Assembly: GCA_944325005.1 (NCBI GenBank)
Contig: CALUYO010000005.1
Location: 91,973-155,972, forward strand
Length of the DNA: 64,000 bases
Direction of reading: 5' to 3'
From: Candidatus Gastranaerophilales bacterium
Lineage (GTDB): Bacteria; Cyanobacteriota; Vampirovibrionia; Gastranaerophilales; Gastranaerophilaceae
Each line of letters begins with the position of its first letter. Position 1 is the stretch's first letter. Positions 19,181 through 28,955 of the stretch are shown piece by piece. The translations under genes were made by a program, and so were the position numbers. The notes beneath the pieces were generated by a model, which was not told where the DNA came from, searched no databases, and worked only from the letters and a program-made list of their open reading frames with translations.

Positions 19181-20332
19181 ATGTGTATAAAAAATTTTTT
19201 ATTATCAATTTTTATCTTATTGTCGTTGTTTTGTTTTGGGATTGGCAATTCTTATGCAAATACTGATAATATTTATGTGTTTAATGTCAGTATGCACGAT
19301 AAAAATTTGGAAAAATTTATTATAAAATCAAGGGAAGTTTTTGAATACAAACAAAAACAAAATTTACTGAAAACAGCTATAAAATCAATCGACAGGACAT
19401 TTATAACAAAGGATAAGGCTGATGATATTTCGGCACTGTGTTATGAACTTGCAGAGAACGCGAAATTTTATGGTGATTATGATGCTGCTTTAAAATGGTA
19501 CTGGGCAGGAGCTAATGTGTATAAGAATCCCGGGACTTATGAAAACAACCATATGGTGTTAGGACATCTTTTTAACGGTTTTGATATAACTAATAAGGCA
19601 GAACAAAATGATAATACAAAAGATTTGAAAAAGATGTTTTTGCTTGAAATCGAAAAATCCCAGTTAGGGCTTGCAGATAAGTATCCGAATATTTTTAAAG
19701 ATATATTTGAATCTCTTGCGGATTATTACAGCAATCTGAATGATGAGCAAAAGGTTTTTCAATATCAACAAAAGGCTGACAAAGCTTACGCGAAATATTT
19801 GAAAAAAAATCCGGTAGAATTAGAAGCTGAAGGTATAAAAGTTTATATATCCAATCCAAAAGTTGCTAAATACATTGACGCCGTATATAATACTGACAAT
19901 TACACTGAAAAACAAAAAAATCTTATGCTGGCAGTTAATACTATTGATAAAAACAATATAAATACCCAGAATGCTTTAACTGTTGCTATTATTAATTGCT
20001 GGATCGGTCAAAATGCGAAAGAGTATGCTGATATAAATATGGCGGCTGAAGCTTTTTTAAGAAGCTATAAAATGCTGAAAGCCAAAAATATTCATAAAAA
20101 TAATCGAATAGCTCTGTATTGTTTGGGGAATATTTATTATTTTTCACAGCTATCTAAAGATGAAAAATTTACGATTTCTATATTGGAAGAATTAGTTGAA
20201 ACCCAGAGCGAATATGAAAAAATATACTCAAAAGTTTTTTCAGAATATTATAAAAATCTGGCCGAATATTATAAAAATGACAGTTCTAAATATGATTATT
20301 ATCTCAGGAAAGCCAATGCCCTTGAAAAATAA
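19181..20332 (+). CDS. secreted TPR-like helical protein of unknown function
   Basis: A 383-residue protein with a signal peptide (MCIKN, a hydrophobic run to about residue 20, then NSYANTDN). The mature part is helical, and segments such as 'ALKWYWAGANVYKNPGTYENNHMVLGHLF' and 'AAEAFLRSYKMLKAKNIHKNNRIALYCLGNIYY' look like a duplicated SEL1/TPR unit in two halves of about 160 residues. The periplasm is the likely location, as a scaffold or binding protein. No enzyme motif is seen, and the ribosome-binding site is weak. Confidence 0.6.
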   Translation: MCIKNFLLSIFILLSLFCFGIGNSYANTDNIYVFNVSMHDKNLEKFIIKSREVFEYKQKQNLLKTAIKSIDRTFITKDKADDISALCYELAENAKFYGDYDAALKWYWAGANVYKNPGTYENNHMVLGHLFNGFDITNKAEQNDNTKDLKKMFLLEIEKSQLGLADKYPNIFKDIFESLADYYSNLNDEQKVFQYQQKADKAYAKYLKKNPVELEAEGIKVYISNPKVAKYIDAVYNTDNYTEKQKNLMLAVNTIDKNNINTQNALTVAIINCWIGQNAKEYADINMAAEAFLRSYKMLKAKNIHKNNRIALYCLGNIYYFSQLSKDEKFTISILEELVETQSEYEKIYSKVFSEYYKNLAEYYKNDSSKYDYYLRKANALEK

Positions 20333-20408
20333 TATAAATTTCGCAAAAATTTTTATGTTCGATTTTTATAATAAAGTATTAAGATTAAAATAATAAGGAG
20401 AAAAATTA

Positions 20409-21044
20409 ATGTTACCTGTTTTACCGCAGATAAACCAGAGAAATATAATGCCAAACCCTGTAACAAGTTTTACCCCGAATAGATATATGCCTTTATTGAT
20501 GCCGAATGATGCAATTCATCCTCAGGCAAGTGTAATCGGAAATGTTATTATCGGACGTGATGTTAATATTGCACCTTTTGCCTCTGTAAGAGGTGATGAG
20601 GGGACACCTATTTATATAGGTGAAGGGTCAAATGTTCAGGATGGCGTTGTAATTCACGGGCTTAAAAATGGACGTGTAAAAAAAGACGGTCAGGAATATT
20701 CAGTTTATGTCGGCAAAGATGTAAGCCTTGCTCATCAATCGCAGATTCACGGTCCTGCAAAAATCGGGGATAATGTCTTTGTAGGCATGCAGGCATTTGT
20801 TTATAAGTCAGAAATAGGAAATAATGTTGTAATTGAACCGGCTGCAAAGGTTATTGGTGTTAAGGTCGCTGATAATAGATATATTCCCGCCGGTGAAGTT
20901 GTAAAAACTCAGGAGCAGGCAGATAAATTACCTGTTATTACTGATGATTATGCTAATAAAGATATGAACCATGAAGTTGTAGAAGTTAACAAAGAACTGG
21001 CATACTCATACCCTGCAAATTATTATATGGCAAATTTTGTATAG
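20409..21044 (+). CDS. gamma-class carbonic anhydrase, Cam type
   Basis: A left-handed beta-helix enzyme that hydrates CO2, active as a trimer with zinc or iron between subunits. Metal ligands are His83, His109 and His114 (VVIHG, SLAHQ, QIHGP). Arg61, Asp63 and Glu64 in SVRGDEG and Gln77-Asp78 in NVQDG correspond to catalytic residues of the Methanosarcina Cam enzyme. The long match over YVGKDVSLAHQSQ and the tail AGEVVKTQEQADKLPVITDDYA makes it Cam-type rather than a general hexapeptide transferase. The acidic loop with the proton-shuttle Glu is replaced by HGLKNGRVKK. No signal peptide, 211 residues; it also resembles the N-terminal domain of carboxysome CcmM but lacks RbcS-like repeats. 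Confidence 0.85.
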   Translation: MLPVLPQINQRNIMPNPVTSFTPNRYMPLLMPNDAIHPQASVIGNVIIGRDVNIAPFASVRGDEGTPIYIGEGSNVQDGVVIHGLKNGRVKKDGQEYSVYVGKDVSLAHQSQIHGPAKIGDNVFVGMQAFVYKSEIGNNVVIEPAAKVIGVKVADNRYIPAGEVVKTQEQADKLPVITDDYANKDMNHEVVEVNKELAYSYPANYYMANFV

Positions 21045-21049
21045 CTTTT

Positions 21050-22183
21050 TTAGTTTATATTAATTTGTTTTAAGTCAAAATCAGTTTTTTGTTTGCTGCG
21101 TTTAATGAGATATGCTGCAATAATTGCTGTGGCAGGTACGCAGGCAAGAATTGCTATGCTTCCTGTAAGTGCCGATAAAATTTCTGTTGCAACCTGATTA
21201 AGGTTAAAAAATTTATTCATATCAATATTGCTTGATAAAAGAACAAGCGGAAGTGCACTTCCAAGATATACAAGTATTAATGTATTTGACATTGTTCCTA
21301 TAATGTCCCGTCCGACGTTCATCCCTGACTTAAATAGCTGTTTTATTGTAAGAGATTTATCAGTTTCATAAATTTCATTGACTGTACTTGCAATTGAAAC
21401 TGCTGTGTCCATTAAAGCTCCGAGTGCACTTATAATCATAGAGGCTGCAAGTATACCTGTAAAAACCAAGTCTGGTCTTGCGGTATATAAAAACATGTTT
21501 TCTTCTCCCGCAAATCCTGTCAGATGTGCGAAATAAATTGCGAGCATAGAAAGGCCCCCTGCAAATATGAGACTGAGTGCAGTTCCTATAATTGCTGATG
21601 AACTTTTTGAATTAAAGCCTCCGACAAGATATATAGTTATTACTGTCGATAATATTCCTGTCAGTACTGCAGATGCAATAGGACAAAAACCACTTAAAAT
21701 CATTGGCATAAGCATAAAAAATACAAGCGCAATTGTGGAGATTATTGAGATTATGCTTGTAAGGCCCTTCTTTTTCCCTATAAGCAGTAATAAGCAGAAA
21801 AATATGCCTGTAAAAATATAAATTTGATTATCTCTTTTGATATCTGCAATAAAAAAATCGACATCTTCCGGAGTTGATACAGTATCTGAGACCGGTTCAA
21901 CATGTAAAACAACCTTGTCACCCTTTGAAAGATTTATATCATAAGCTGGATTGCCCGTAAGCATATTATCAATAATTCGTTCGGTTCCTTTAAAATTTCC
22001 GGTTAGAACTTTGACGGTTACTGATTGCTTTGTAGTTTGTTCTCCTTGTTCTAAGTCTTCTGCATCTTCATATTTAATACTCTCAACAATTCCAGTTTCT
22101 GATGGCAAGACGATTTTATCATCCGCATAGCATGTTTGAACAAAAACAAGAAATAAAAATAATATAACTATAAATTTTTTCAT
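21050..22183 (-). CDS. YibE/F-family membrane protein
   Basis: A 377-residue protein with a signal peptide (MKKFIVILFLFLVFVQTCYA), an extracytoplasmic beta domain to about residue 118, then about seven or eight membrane helices. The pattern IYIFTGIFFCLLLLIGKKKGLTSIISI and ALGALMDTAVSIASTVNEI in the membrane part is typical of the YibE/F family, whose function is unknown, possibly transport. It is convergent with the carbonic anhydrase gene and lies nine bases after ruvB, in the same direction, so it may be in the ruvB transcript. Confidence 0.78.
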   Translation of the reverse strand: MKKFIVILFLFLVFVQTCYADDKIVLPSETGIVESIKYEDAEDLEQGEQTTKQSVTVKVLTGNFKGTERIIDNMLTGNPAYDINLSKGDKVVLHVEPVSDTVSTPEDVDFFIADIKRDNQIYIFTGIFFCLLLLIGKKKGLTSIISIISTIALVFFMLMPMILSGFCPIASAVLTGILSTVITIYLVGGFNSKSSSAIIGTALSLIFAGGLSMLAIYFAHLTGFAGEENMFLYTARPDLVFTGILAASMIISALGALMDTAVSIASTVNEIYETDKSLTIKQLFKSGMNVGRDIIGTMSNTLILVYLGSALPLVLLSSNIDMNKFFNLNQVATEILSALTGSIAILACVPATAIIAAYLIKRSKQKTDFDLKQININ

Positions 22184-22192
22184 GATAGTCCC

Positions 22193-23269
22193 TTAAAATA
22201 AATTTTGCTGTTCTGCTAAGTTAATATTTTTGTATCCTAAATGTCTGTAAGTTGCAGGAGAGACTTTTCTTCCGCGAGGAGTGCGCTGAAGCAGTCCGGC
22301 CTGAAGAAGAAAGGGTTCACATACATCTTCAATTGTTCTGACATCTTCTCCGATTGCCGCAGCAATTGTTTCAATCCCGACAGGGCCACCGTCGTATTTT
22401 TCTATTATCAGTTTTAAAAGACTTCTGTCAGTGTTATCAAGCCCGTAGTTATCTATTTTCAGGATATCAAGTGATTTGTTTGCTATATCTTCTGTTATTT
22501 TACCGTCATGTTTTACGAGAGCATAATCCGAGACACGTTTAACAAGTCTGTTTGCAATACGCGGGGTTCCTCGAGAACGTTTGGCAATTGCGTGCGCGCC
22601 TTCTTTTGTTATTTCGATATTTAGAATTCCTGCCGTTCTTGTAATTACCTGAGCTAATTCTTCTTCAGTGTAAAATTCAAGCCTGTGGATTATTCCGAAA
22701 CGATCGCGAAGCGGCCCCGATAGTTCTCCGGCTTTTGTAGTTGCACCTATAAGAGTAAATTTTGGAAGCGGAATACGCAAAGTTTTAACAGTCTGAGATT
22801 TCCCTGTAGTCATATCAAGGGAAAAATCCTCCATTGCAGGATATAAAATTTCCTCAGCAACTTTATTTAACCTGTGAATTTCATCAATAAATAAAATTTC
22901 ACCGCCTTTTAATGACATTAAAATTCCGATAATGTCTCTGGGCCGCTCCAGAGCTGGGGCGGATGTTATTTTTATATCAACTCCCATTTGTCCGGCAATA
23001 ACACCGGCGAGGGTCGTTTTCCCGAGACCCGGCGGACCGTAAAACAGCAGATGATCAAGCGGTAAACCGCGTTTTTTTGCAGCTTCTATTGAAATCTTTA
23101 ATGTTTCTTTTAATGCGGACTGACCGATATAGGTATCGAAAGATTTCGGACGGATACAATTTTCAAAATTTTTATCATTTTCAAGACATTCACATTTTAC
23201 AACCGAATTTTTTTTCTTTTCGGTAATTGTTTTATGTTGAAAATCATTGTCGTCTGCTATTATACTCAT
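22193..23269 (-). CDS. ruvB: Holliday junction branch migration helicase RuvB
   Basis: An AAA+ motor that drives branch migration with RuvA at Holliday junctions. Walker A is GPPGLGKT (78-85), Walker B is [10 protein letters not shown], sensor 1 is [10 protein letters not shown] and the arginine finger region is GPLRDRFG. The C-terminal winged helix ends QRTPRGR-...-YRHLG, a RuvB hallmark. An N-terminal extension of about 40 polar residues with a Cys-x-Cys is not usual. Divergent from dapL. Confidence 0.95.
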   Translation of the reverse strand: MSIIADDNDFQHKTITEKKKNSVVKCECLENDKNFENCIRPKSFDTYIGQSALKETLKISIEAAKKRGLPLDHLLFYGPPGLGKTTLAGVIAGQMGVDIKITSAPALERPRDIIGILMSLKGGEILFIDEIHRLNKVAEEILYPAMEDFSLDMTTGKSQTVKTLRIPLPKFTLIGATTKAGELSGPLRDRFGIIHRLEFYTEEELAQVITRTAGILNIEITKEGAHAIAKRSRGTPRIANRLVKRVSDYALVKHDGKITEDIANKSLDILKIDNYGLDNTDRSLLKLIIEKYDGGPVGIETIAAAIGEDVRTIEDVCEPFLLQAGLLQRTPRGRKVSPATYRHLGYKNINLAEQQNLF

Positions 23270-23337
23270 TGTTTTTCCTTTATATTTATGGTAGCATAAA
23301 ATTAAAGGTAAGAAAAGTATATTAAGAAGGAGAAGCT

Positions 23338-24507
23338 ATGAAAGTATCAGAACGTTTAGAACAAATTCCGCCTTATTTATTTGCAGAAATTGACAGAAAA
23401 ATTGCAGAAGCTAAGGCTAAAGGTATAGATATTATAAGTCTGGGTATCGGCGATCCTGATACACCTACGCTTGCTCCTATAGTTGAAGAAATGCACAAGG
23501 CAATTGATAATCCTAAGAATCATGATTATCCTCCATATAACGGAACTGAAAAGTTTAGAAAAGGTGCATGCGAATGGATGAAAAAACGCTTTGGTGTTGA
23601 ACTTGATCCGGATAAAGAAATGCTTGCTAATATTGGTTCTAAAGAAGCTATTGCGCATGTTTTCTTTGCTTTTGTAGATAAAGGTGACTATACGCTTGTT
23701 CCCGACCCAGGTTATCCTGTTTATCACAACGCAACAATATTTGCAGGCGGAACTCCTTATGAGATGCCGTTATTAGAAGAAAACGGATATCTCCCTGATT
23801 TTGATAAAATTCCTGAAGATATTGCAAAAAAATCAAAGATTATGTTTTTGAATTATCCTAACAACCCAACAGGTGCTGTTGCGGATTTGGACTTTTTTAA
23901 AAAAGCTGTTGATTTTTGTAAAAAGTACGATATTTTGTTATGTTCTGATATGGCTTATTCAGAAATGACATATGACGGCTATAAAGCTCCTTCTGTTTTA
24001 CAGGTTGAAGGAGCAAAAGATGTGGCTATTGAATTTTACTCTCATTCAAAATCCTATAATATGACAGGCTGGAGGGTCGGGTTCGTCTGCGGTAATGCAG
24101 ATGCTGTCAAAGCGTTAGGTACAATTAAAAATAACATTGATTCCGGAACTTTTAAAGCAATTCAGGATGCAGCAACTGCGGCTTTTAATGTTGATACAAA
24201 ATATATAGAAGATTTAAACAAAATGTATCAGGAACGTAGAGATGCTGCAGAAGAAGGGTTTAGAGAGCTAGGCTGGAATGTTAAACCTTCTAAAGCAACT
24301 TTCTATCTGTGGCTTCCCGTACCTAAAGGGATGACTTCTGAAGAATTTGTAACGGTTATGCTTGAAAAAGCACATGTTGTTGTTCCTCCAGGAAACGGCT
24401 ACGGGAAATACGGTGAAGGATACTTCCGTGTTGCACTTACAAAAGATGTTGTTACTATAAAAGAATGTATCAGACGTATGAAGGAAGCCGGAATTAGATA
24501 CGCTTAA
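23338..24507 (+). CDS. dapL: LL-diaminopimelate aminotransferase
   Basis: A class I/II PLP-dependent aminotransferase that makes LL-diaminopimelate directly from tetrahydrodipicolinate in lysine and peptidoglycan synthesis, the route used by cyanobacteria, chlamydiae and plants. PLP Lys is in SHSKSYNMTGWRVG (about residue 234); NYPNNPTGAV and PDPGYPVYHN are typical. The 389-residue length and the N-terminal KVSERLEQIPPYLFAEIDRKI favour DapL of the second subtype over general aspartate aminotransferases. Start is supported by AAGGAG. Confidence 0.85.
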   Translation: MKVSERLEQIPPYLFAEIDRKIAEAKAKGIDIISLGIGDPDTPTLAPIVEEMHKAIDNPKNHDYPPYNGTEKFRKGACEWMKKRFGVELDPDKEMLANIGSKEAIAHVFFAFVDKGDYTLVPDPGYPVYHNATIFAGGTPYEMPLLEENGYLPDFDKIPEDIAKKSKIMFLNYPNNPTGAVADLDFFKKAVDFCKKYDILLCSDMAYSEMTYDGYKAPSVLQVEGAKDVAIEFYSHSKSYNMTGWRVGFVCGNADAVKALGTIKNNIDSGTFKAIQDAATAAFNVDTKYIEDLNKMYQERRDAAEEGFRELGWNVKPSKATFYLWLPVPKGMTSEEFVTVMLEKAHVVVPPGNGYGKYGEGYFRVALTKDVVTIKECIRRMKEAGIRYA

Positions 24508-24538
24508 CTTATTAATGATTTATAATAGGTAATGTGGA

Positions 24539-25302
24539 TTACTTGCAGCTGGATTTACCGTTCCAATCGAGTTCATTGGGGCAGTGCAGGTAGTCCATAT
24601 TTTCTTTAAATACTACCCATGCTGTACAATACCAGCCCTCTCCTGTTTTGGGATTGCAGTACTGCCAGCCGGATGTTTTTGGGCTCATGCCTGTCCCGAT
24701 AGGTAGAATTTTATCATTACCATATATCACAAAATAGAATATATCTCTACCTAATGTATTTGGACCGTTGTTACCATTTAGGTCTACTGTATACGAGAAA
24801 CATATATCAGTACTTGATGAACATAGTGGGTCTGTTATGTGTATAGCGACGGCTGTGCCATCACCTTGTCTGAAATTGTAATAAATTTCGTCAGAAAAAT
24901 TTTCCGTTCTATCGTTACCTTTCAAATCTTTAAATCGGCCTTTATCCCCCGGTGCACAATTGTTATTGGCTGTAAGGCCGCAATCTTCGGTGATTTTTAG
25001 CTGTTTTTTCAAGTTATTTCCGACTAAAGTCAGTCCGGTGCTATCATCAGTAATACCCCAGTTTAAAATGGGGCCGTTTTCATTAACTGCCATTAAGTAT
25101 GCATTTGATAGTGTCTGATAATGCTTTTTTAATTTGACTACAGTTTCTTTTTCTCTATGATTAGCAATTAACGACGGCATAGTCATCGCAGCCACTACCC
25201 CAATAATCCCGAGCGTAATTAAAACTTCTGCTAGCGTGAATCCATTAGAACCGCTTATGTTTCGCGGGGGGGGGGCAGTCTCAAAGCATCTCTATTAAAC
25301 AT
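24539..25302 (-). CDS. prepilin C, type IV pilin-like, frame broken at a C10 tract
   Basis: The start is the ATG at 25302, eight bases after AGGAG, reading MFNRDALRL then C10; the present frame stops at a TAA five codons after the tract. With 11 Cs it reads on via RNISGSNG|FTLAEVLITLGIIG to a 254-residue prepilin. The body has VDLNGNNGPNTLGRDIFYF and ends with the shared CTAWVVFKENMDYLHC and WNGKSSCK, so it belongs with A and B but is more distant. The promoter, leader and tract are shared; the stretch right after the tract is not. Confidence 0.8.
25266..25275. repeat. G10 mononucleotide tract in prepilin C leader
   Basis: Ten Gs on the + strand, C10 in the coding strand after codon 9. Eleven restores the prepilin frame. 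Confidence 0.9.
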
Positions 25303-25339
25303 TTTTCATTCTCCTATTTTTTTTTCTTTATTTTTTTTT

Positions 25340-25368
25340 ATTATTTACTGTTATTGGAAATTTGTCAA
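25340..25368 (-). promoter_or_regulatory. prepilin C promoter
   Basis: On the minus strand TTGACA (25368-25363), 17-bp spacer with AATTTCCAATAA, AATAAT (25345-25340), as in prepilin B. Confidence 0.65.
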
Positions 25369-25404
25369 TATTGATAAATAATATATTTAGATGAGTTAAT
25401 ATCC

Positions 25405-25433
25405 TTGTATACATAGTTACTGCGTGGTATAAT
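25405..25433 (+). promoter_or_regulatory. promoter of the zinc-ribbon/NTPase gene, leaderless
   Basis: TTGTAT (25405-25410), 17-bp spacer, TATAAT (25428-25433), then six bases to the ATG at 25440. No Shine-Dalgarno can fit. Confidence 0.6.
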
Positions 25434-25439
25434 TTTTTT

Positions 25440-28400
25440 ATGGAATGTCCAAAATGCGGTTTAGAAATTGATGATAAAGCAATGGTTTGCCCTAATTGTA
25501 AAAAGGTGCTTAAGCTTGCCTGCCCTATTTGCAAAACTATTAATGAAAGCAACACTTGCAGAAAGTGCGGCTATGTAATTATTACCAAGTGCCATAACTG
25601 TGGAAAAATAAATCAGACATTTTCAAAAAAATGTAAAAAATGTGGTTTTGATACAGAAAAAAGCGTCATAATGAATGAATCTAATACGGATGATTTTGTT
25701 ATGTTGACTATTGATTTCCCGAATATGGACGAAATGAAAAATTATCTTGGTTCTGCCAAGCTTTTGAACAAGTTTAAAATTAATCTAGATAATCTTATCA
25801 AGGAATATACAAAATCTGTTGGTTTACGCCGTCAGCTGATAGGCAAAACATATGTTATAAGATGCGATAAAGATTATACATTCAACAGCTCTGCATCTAC
25901 TGCATTAAAAACCGCAATAGATCTTTTAAATCTTATTACTGCTATGAACTGTAAACTTACTCAGAAAAAAAATGCTACTGTTAGATGCAATATGTTTCTT
26001 TTGAAACGAAATATTGAGGATGATCCTAATAATATTGATTCCGGTTACAATATCAGCCTTTTAAATCAGAATGCTAAAAATCGTGATGATAAAATTTTAA
26101 ATACTTTTCAGGTATTAACTGATGATAATGTAAGTGATGCTATAGGCTCTGACTATAAAATTTCTCCTCTTAACTCTGTAATGGTAAATGATCAAATGGT
26201 GATGTTTTATGAGGTAGACTTAAGAGAACATGTAAAAATTGAATATCCTGAAGAGGAAGAAGATAAGGAAATTGAAATTCCAAACTTTGTTCAAAATATG
26301 CTTATAGAGCAGGATAAACTGGACGGTGAAGCTTTAAACAATCTCGATTCACCGGGGGATCCTGATGCTATTTATGATATAGAAACAATTAACTTTGAAC
26401 AGATAAATGCTGAATTTATTAGAACAGAGAATATTGATGTGCTTTATCATATTCTTAATAAATTTCAAACAGTTCCCAAAGGAATTGTTGCTATAAAAAC
26501 TGCTGAAATGTATAAACCCTATACTTTAAAAGTTTTGAATGCTGCTGCAGAAACAGGTAAATTTAATAATATTATATCTATTACCTGTTATGATGAGATG
26601 AAATATTCTCCGTATTCATTTTTTAGAGATTTAGTTTCTGCTATTTTTGAATATACTGTTTCTCAGAAACTATTTTTTCAGAATGATTTTTCTATGTTTG
26701 CATCTGTTGATCCTGACGGATTGATAAAAGATTTGATAACTTTGCAAAAACGTGATGGCAATAATACCGAAGATACACGTTATGTATATTTTGATATATT
26801 TCTTACTTTACTTCAAATTATACCTAAAACGTTAATTTTTATAGAAGATTTTGATAAAATTGATGCAAGCTCCTATGATGTTTTAAAATATCTTTTCGAG
26901 GCTTTTGAACAGCTTGATATAAGCGTTTTAATTTCTTATGATAAGGATTTCTCGCTGCACAGAGATTGCCACTTCTTACTCAGCAAACCTTATTATACTG
27001 AAATATCTCTTAAGCCGACTTCTTTTGAAAAACTAATTGAAGAAAATAAAATTTATTACCGTAATATTTTACACAATTTTTATTTTCAGAGAGTTGCAAA
27101 ATATGCCTGCGGCAGTAGTTTATTCATTGATATTGCAATTCAATATTTGATAGAATCGGGAGTTTATGCTGCAGATGATGACAGTATTGAAATGATAAAT
27201 CCTAAAACTATAATTATTCCGTCAAGTTTGGATAAACTTGTAGCAAGAAGATTTAATCTTCTTCAGGATGATGCTGATGCTATGAAGTTTTTGACATCAA
27301 TTATTCTTCTGGGGACACGTATTGATATGGGGACAATTGACAGTCTTGAATATGAACATAAAGATGAAATTATTGAAAAACTTTCCAATATGGGTTTTCT
27401 ATATCAATATAATAACTGTATTTATTTCCCGAACTATAATCTTTTGAGAGATAATCTCTTAACTACAATAAGCAAAATTTATCTGGAAGAAGTTGCTAAA
27501 GATTTGTTTGAAAAAGTGTTTAATGATGATATGCCCAGTCCGGTAAAAGCTTATTTATACGGACTTTTGGGTGATGAAAACAATGAACGCATACAATGGG
27601 AGCAGCTTGCTGATATAAACCTTTCACTCGGAGATTTTAGTTCATACCTGAATTGTACAAATAAAATTCTGGAGCTTCTGGACAAAAATGATGATCCGGA
27701 GCAGGCTGAAAGCATTGCGCATTATAAAACGCATTTGTATGAGGATATTTCTAATAATCTGTATGATTATATTCCGGATAAAACTTCGGATATAGCCGCG
27801 ACTACATTAAAAAATCTTGAAAAAACAACTGATGTCGACAGAATAATTCTTTTATGCAATAAAATGATTAACGGTTCTCTGGCCGCCGGAAACTACAATC
27901 ATGCTCTTGAATTGACGCATAAAGTTTTATCATTACTCCCGCCTTCTTCATTGAATCCGTCTGATCCGAATTTTAACAGCTATTTCTTTTTAATGTCTGT
28001 TATACATATTCAAATACTTTTTAATATCGGAGCACTGGCTGATTGTCTTGATGTTGGATATAAGGTTTTGAATATCATAAACAGTCAATCTATTGTGTCT
28101 TTGAAACCTGATTATATGTCAGAGGATGATTTTCAGTCATTAATTGTCGACTCTGCCGGGTATGTAGCCCTTGCGAACGTGCTCTTGCTTCTGGGAAATG
28201 TTCAGGAATTTTTGAAAATTTTGAGAGGAGATTTAAACTGTATTCCGCAGTCTTATGATTTGTTTGTTGCTCTGCAAAATCTTATACATGGTCAGAAAAT
28301 TGCCGGAGTTTCTCAAAATATTTCTGATAATGACCGTTTTGGCGGGGTAATTCTGAATATTATTAATGCTTTTCATAATTTTTCAGGTGATTATACGCAA

Positions 28401-28955
28401 TTTGCAGAAGATATATACAGGGCTAAGGTTATTGCAAAACAAAACAGGCTTCATCAGCCAGAACTTTTTGCGGACTTAATGATCGGTTATGCATATATGC
28501 AATTAGGTTCATATAAAAAAGCAGAATCTATTATATATAAAATTATTAAAGCAACAAATAATAATGGTATGACTACTCTTTTATATGTTGCATGGTATGT
28601 TATGAGTGAACTTCATTTGAAGCAGAATAAATATGATGTTGCTTTTGGCATTATAAATAATTCTCTTATTCAGCTGGAAAAAAATAATACTACAAGTGAA
28701 TACCTGTTAATGCTCTTTAAGTATAACATGTATAAGGTTATGATGTTTAAAAAGCAATATGAAAAGGCTGAAATTTGTATAAGCCATGCCAGATATGTTG
28801 CGGAAAAATACGGAATTAATTTTGTGTTTGATACTGACGCAAACCATTATATTGCAGTAGAGGAAGATGAGGTAACTCTTGAGGAGGCCGGAATTTTATT
28901 AGATGCAGCGCCTTCTCAACAGAATGATGTTAATTCAGGAAGCGAGGGAGTATGA
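25440..28955 (+). CDS. large zinc-ribbon, NTPase-like, TPR protein of unknown function
   Basis: A 1171-residue soluble protein. Residues 1-75 hold four Cys-x2-Cys zinc-ribbon pairs plus CRKCG and CKKCG, a double zinc ribbon or more. Residues 85-270 (MLTIDFPNMDEM..., GKTYVIRCDKDYTF) look like a decayed class III nucleotide cyclase domain, without the metal aspartates. Residues 330-620 resemble a STAND/AAA NTPase: TLIFIEDFDKID is a Walker B-like strand, but the Walker A position (KGIVAIKTAEMYKPYTLK) has no GxxxxGK[ST], so ATP binding may be lost. The C-terminal 450 residues are TPR-like helices. The architecture parallels cyclase-ATPase-TPR signalling proteins. The gene overlaps glgA by four bases (ATGA), so a role in glycogen control is a reasonable guess. 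Confidence 0.6.
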   Translation: MECPKCGLEIDDKAMVCPNCKKVLKLACPICKTINESNTCRKCGYVIITKCHNCGKINQTFSKKCKKCGFDTEKSVIMNESNTDDFVMLTIDFPNMDEMKNYLGSAKLLNKFKINLDNLIKEYTKSVGLRRQLIGKTYVIRCDKDYTFNSSASTALKTAIDLLNLITAMNCKLTQKKNATVRCNMFLLKRNIEDDPNNIDSGYNISLLNQNAKNRDDKILNTFQVLTDDNVSDAIGSDYKISPLNSVMVNDQMVMFYEVDLREHVKIEYPEEEEDKEIEIPNFVQNMLIEQDKLDGEALNNLDSPGDPDAIYDIETINFEQINAEFIRTENIDVLYHILNKFQTVPKGIVAIKTAEMYKPYTLKVLNAAAETGKFNNIISITCYDEMKYSPYSFFRDLVSAIFEYTVSQKLFFQNDFSMFASVDPDGLIKDLITLQKRDGNNTEDTRYVYFDIFLTLLQIIPKTLIFIEDFDKIDASSYDVLKYLFEAFEQLDISVLISYDKDFSLHRDCHFLLSKPYYTEISLKPTSFEKLIEENKIYYRNILHNFYFQRVAKYACGSSLFIDIAIQYLIESGVYAADDDSIEMINPKTIIIPSSLDKLVARRFNLLQDDADAMKFLTSIILLGTRIDMGTIDSLEYEHKDEIIEKLSNMGFLYQYNNCIYFPNYNLLRDNLLTTISKIYLEEVAKDLFEKVFNDDMPSPVKAYLYGLLGDENNERIQWEQLADINLSLGDFSSYLNCTNKILELLDKNDDPEQAESIAHYKTHLYEDISNNLYDYIPDKTSDIAATTLKNLEKTTDVDRIILLCNKMINGSLAAGNYNHALELTHKVLSLLPPSSLNPSDPNFNSYFFLMSVIHIQILFNIGALADCLDVGYKVLNIINSQSIVSLKPDYMSEDDFQSLIVDSAGYVALANVLLLLGNVQEFLKILRGDLNCIPQSYDLFVALQNLIHGQKIAGVSQNISDNDRFGGVILNIINAFHNFSGDYTQFAEDIYRAKVIAKQNRLHQPELFADLMIGYAYMQLGSYKKAESIIYKIIKATNNNGMTTLLYVAWYVMSELHLKQNKYDVAFGIINNSLIQLEKNNTTSEYLLMLFKYNMYKVMMFKKQYEKAEICISHARYVAEKYGINFVFDTDANHYIAVEEDEVTLEEAGILLDAAPSQQNDVNSGSEGV

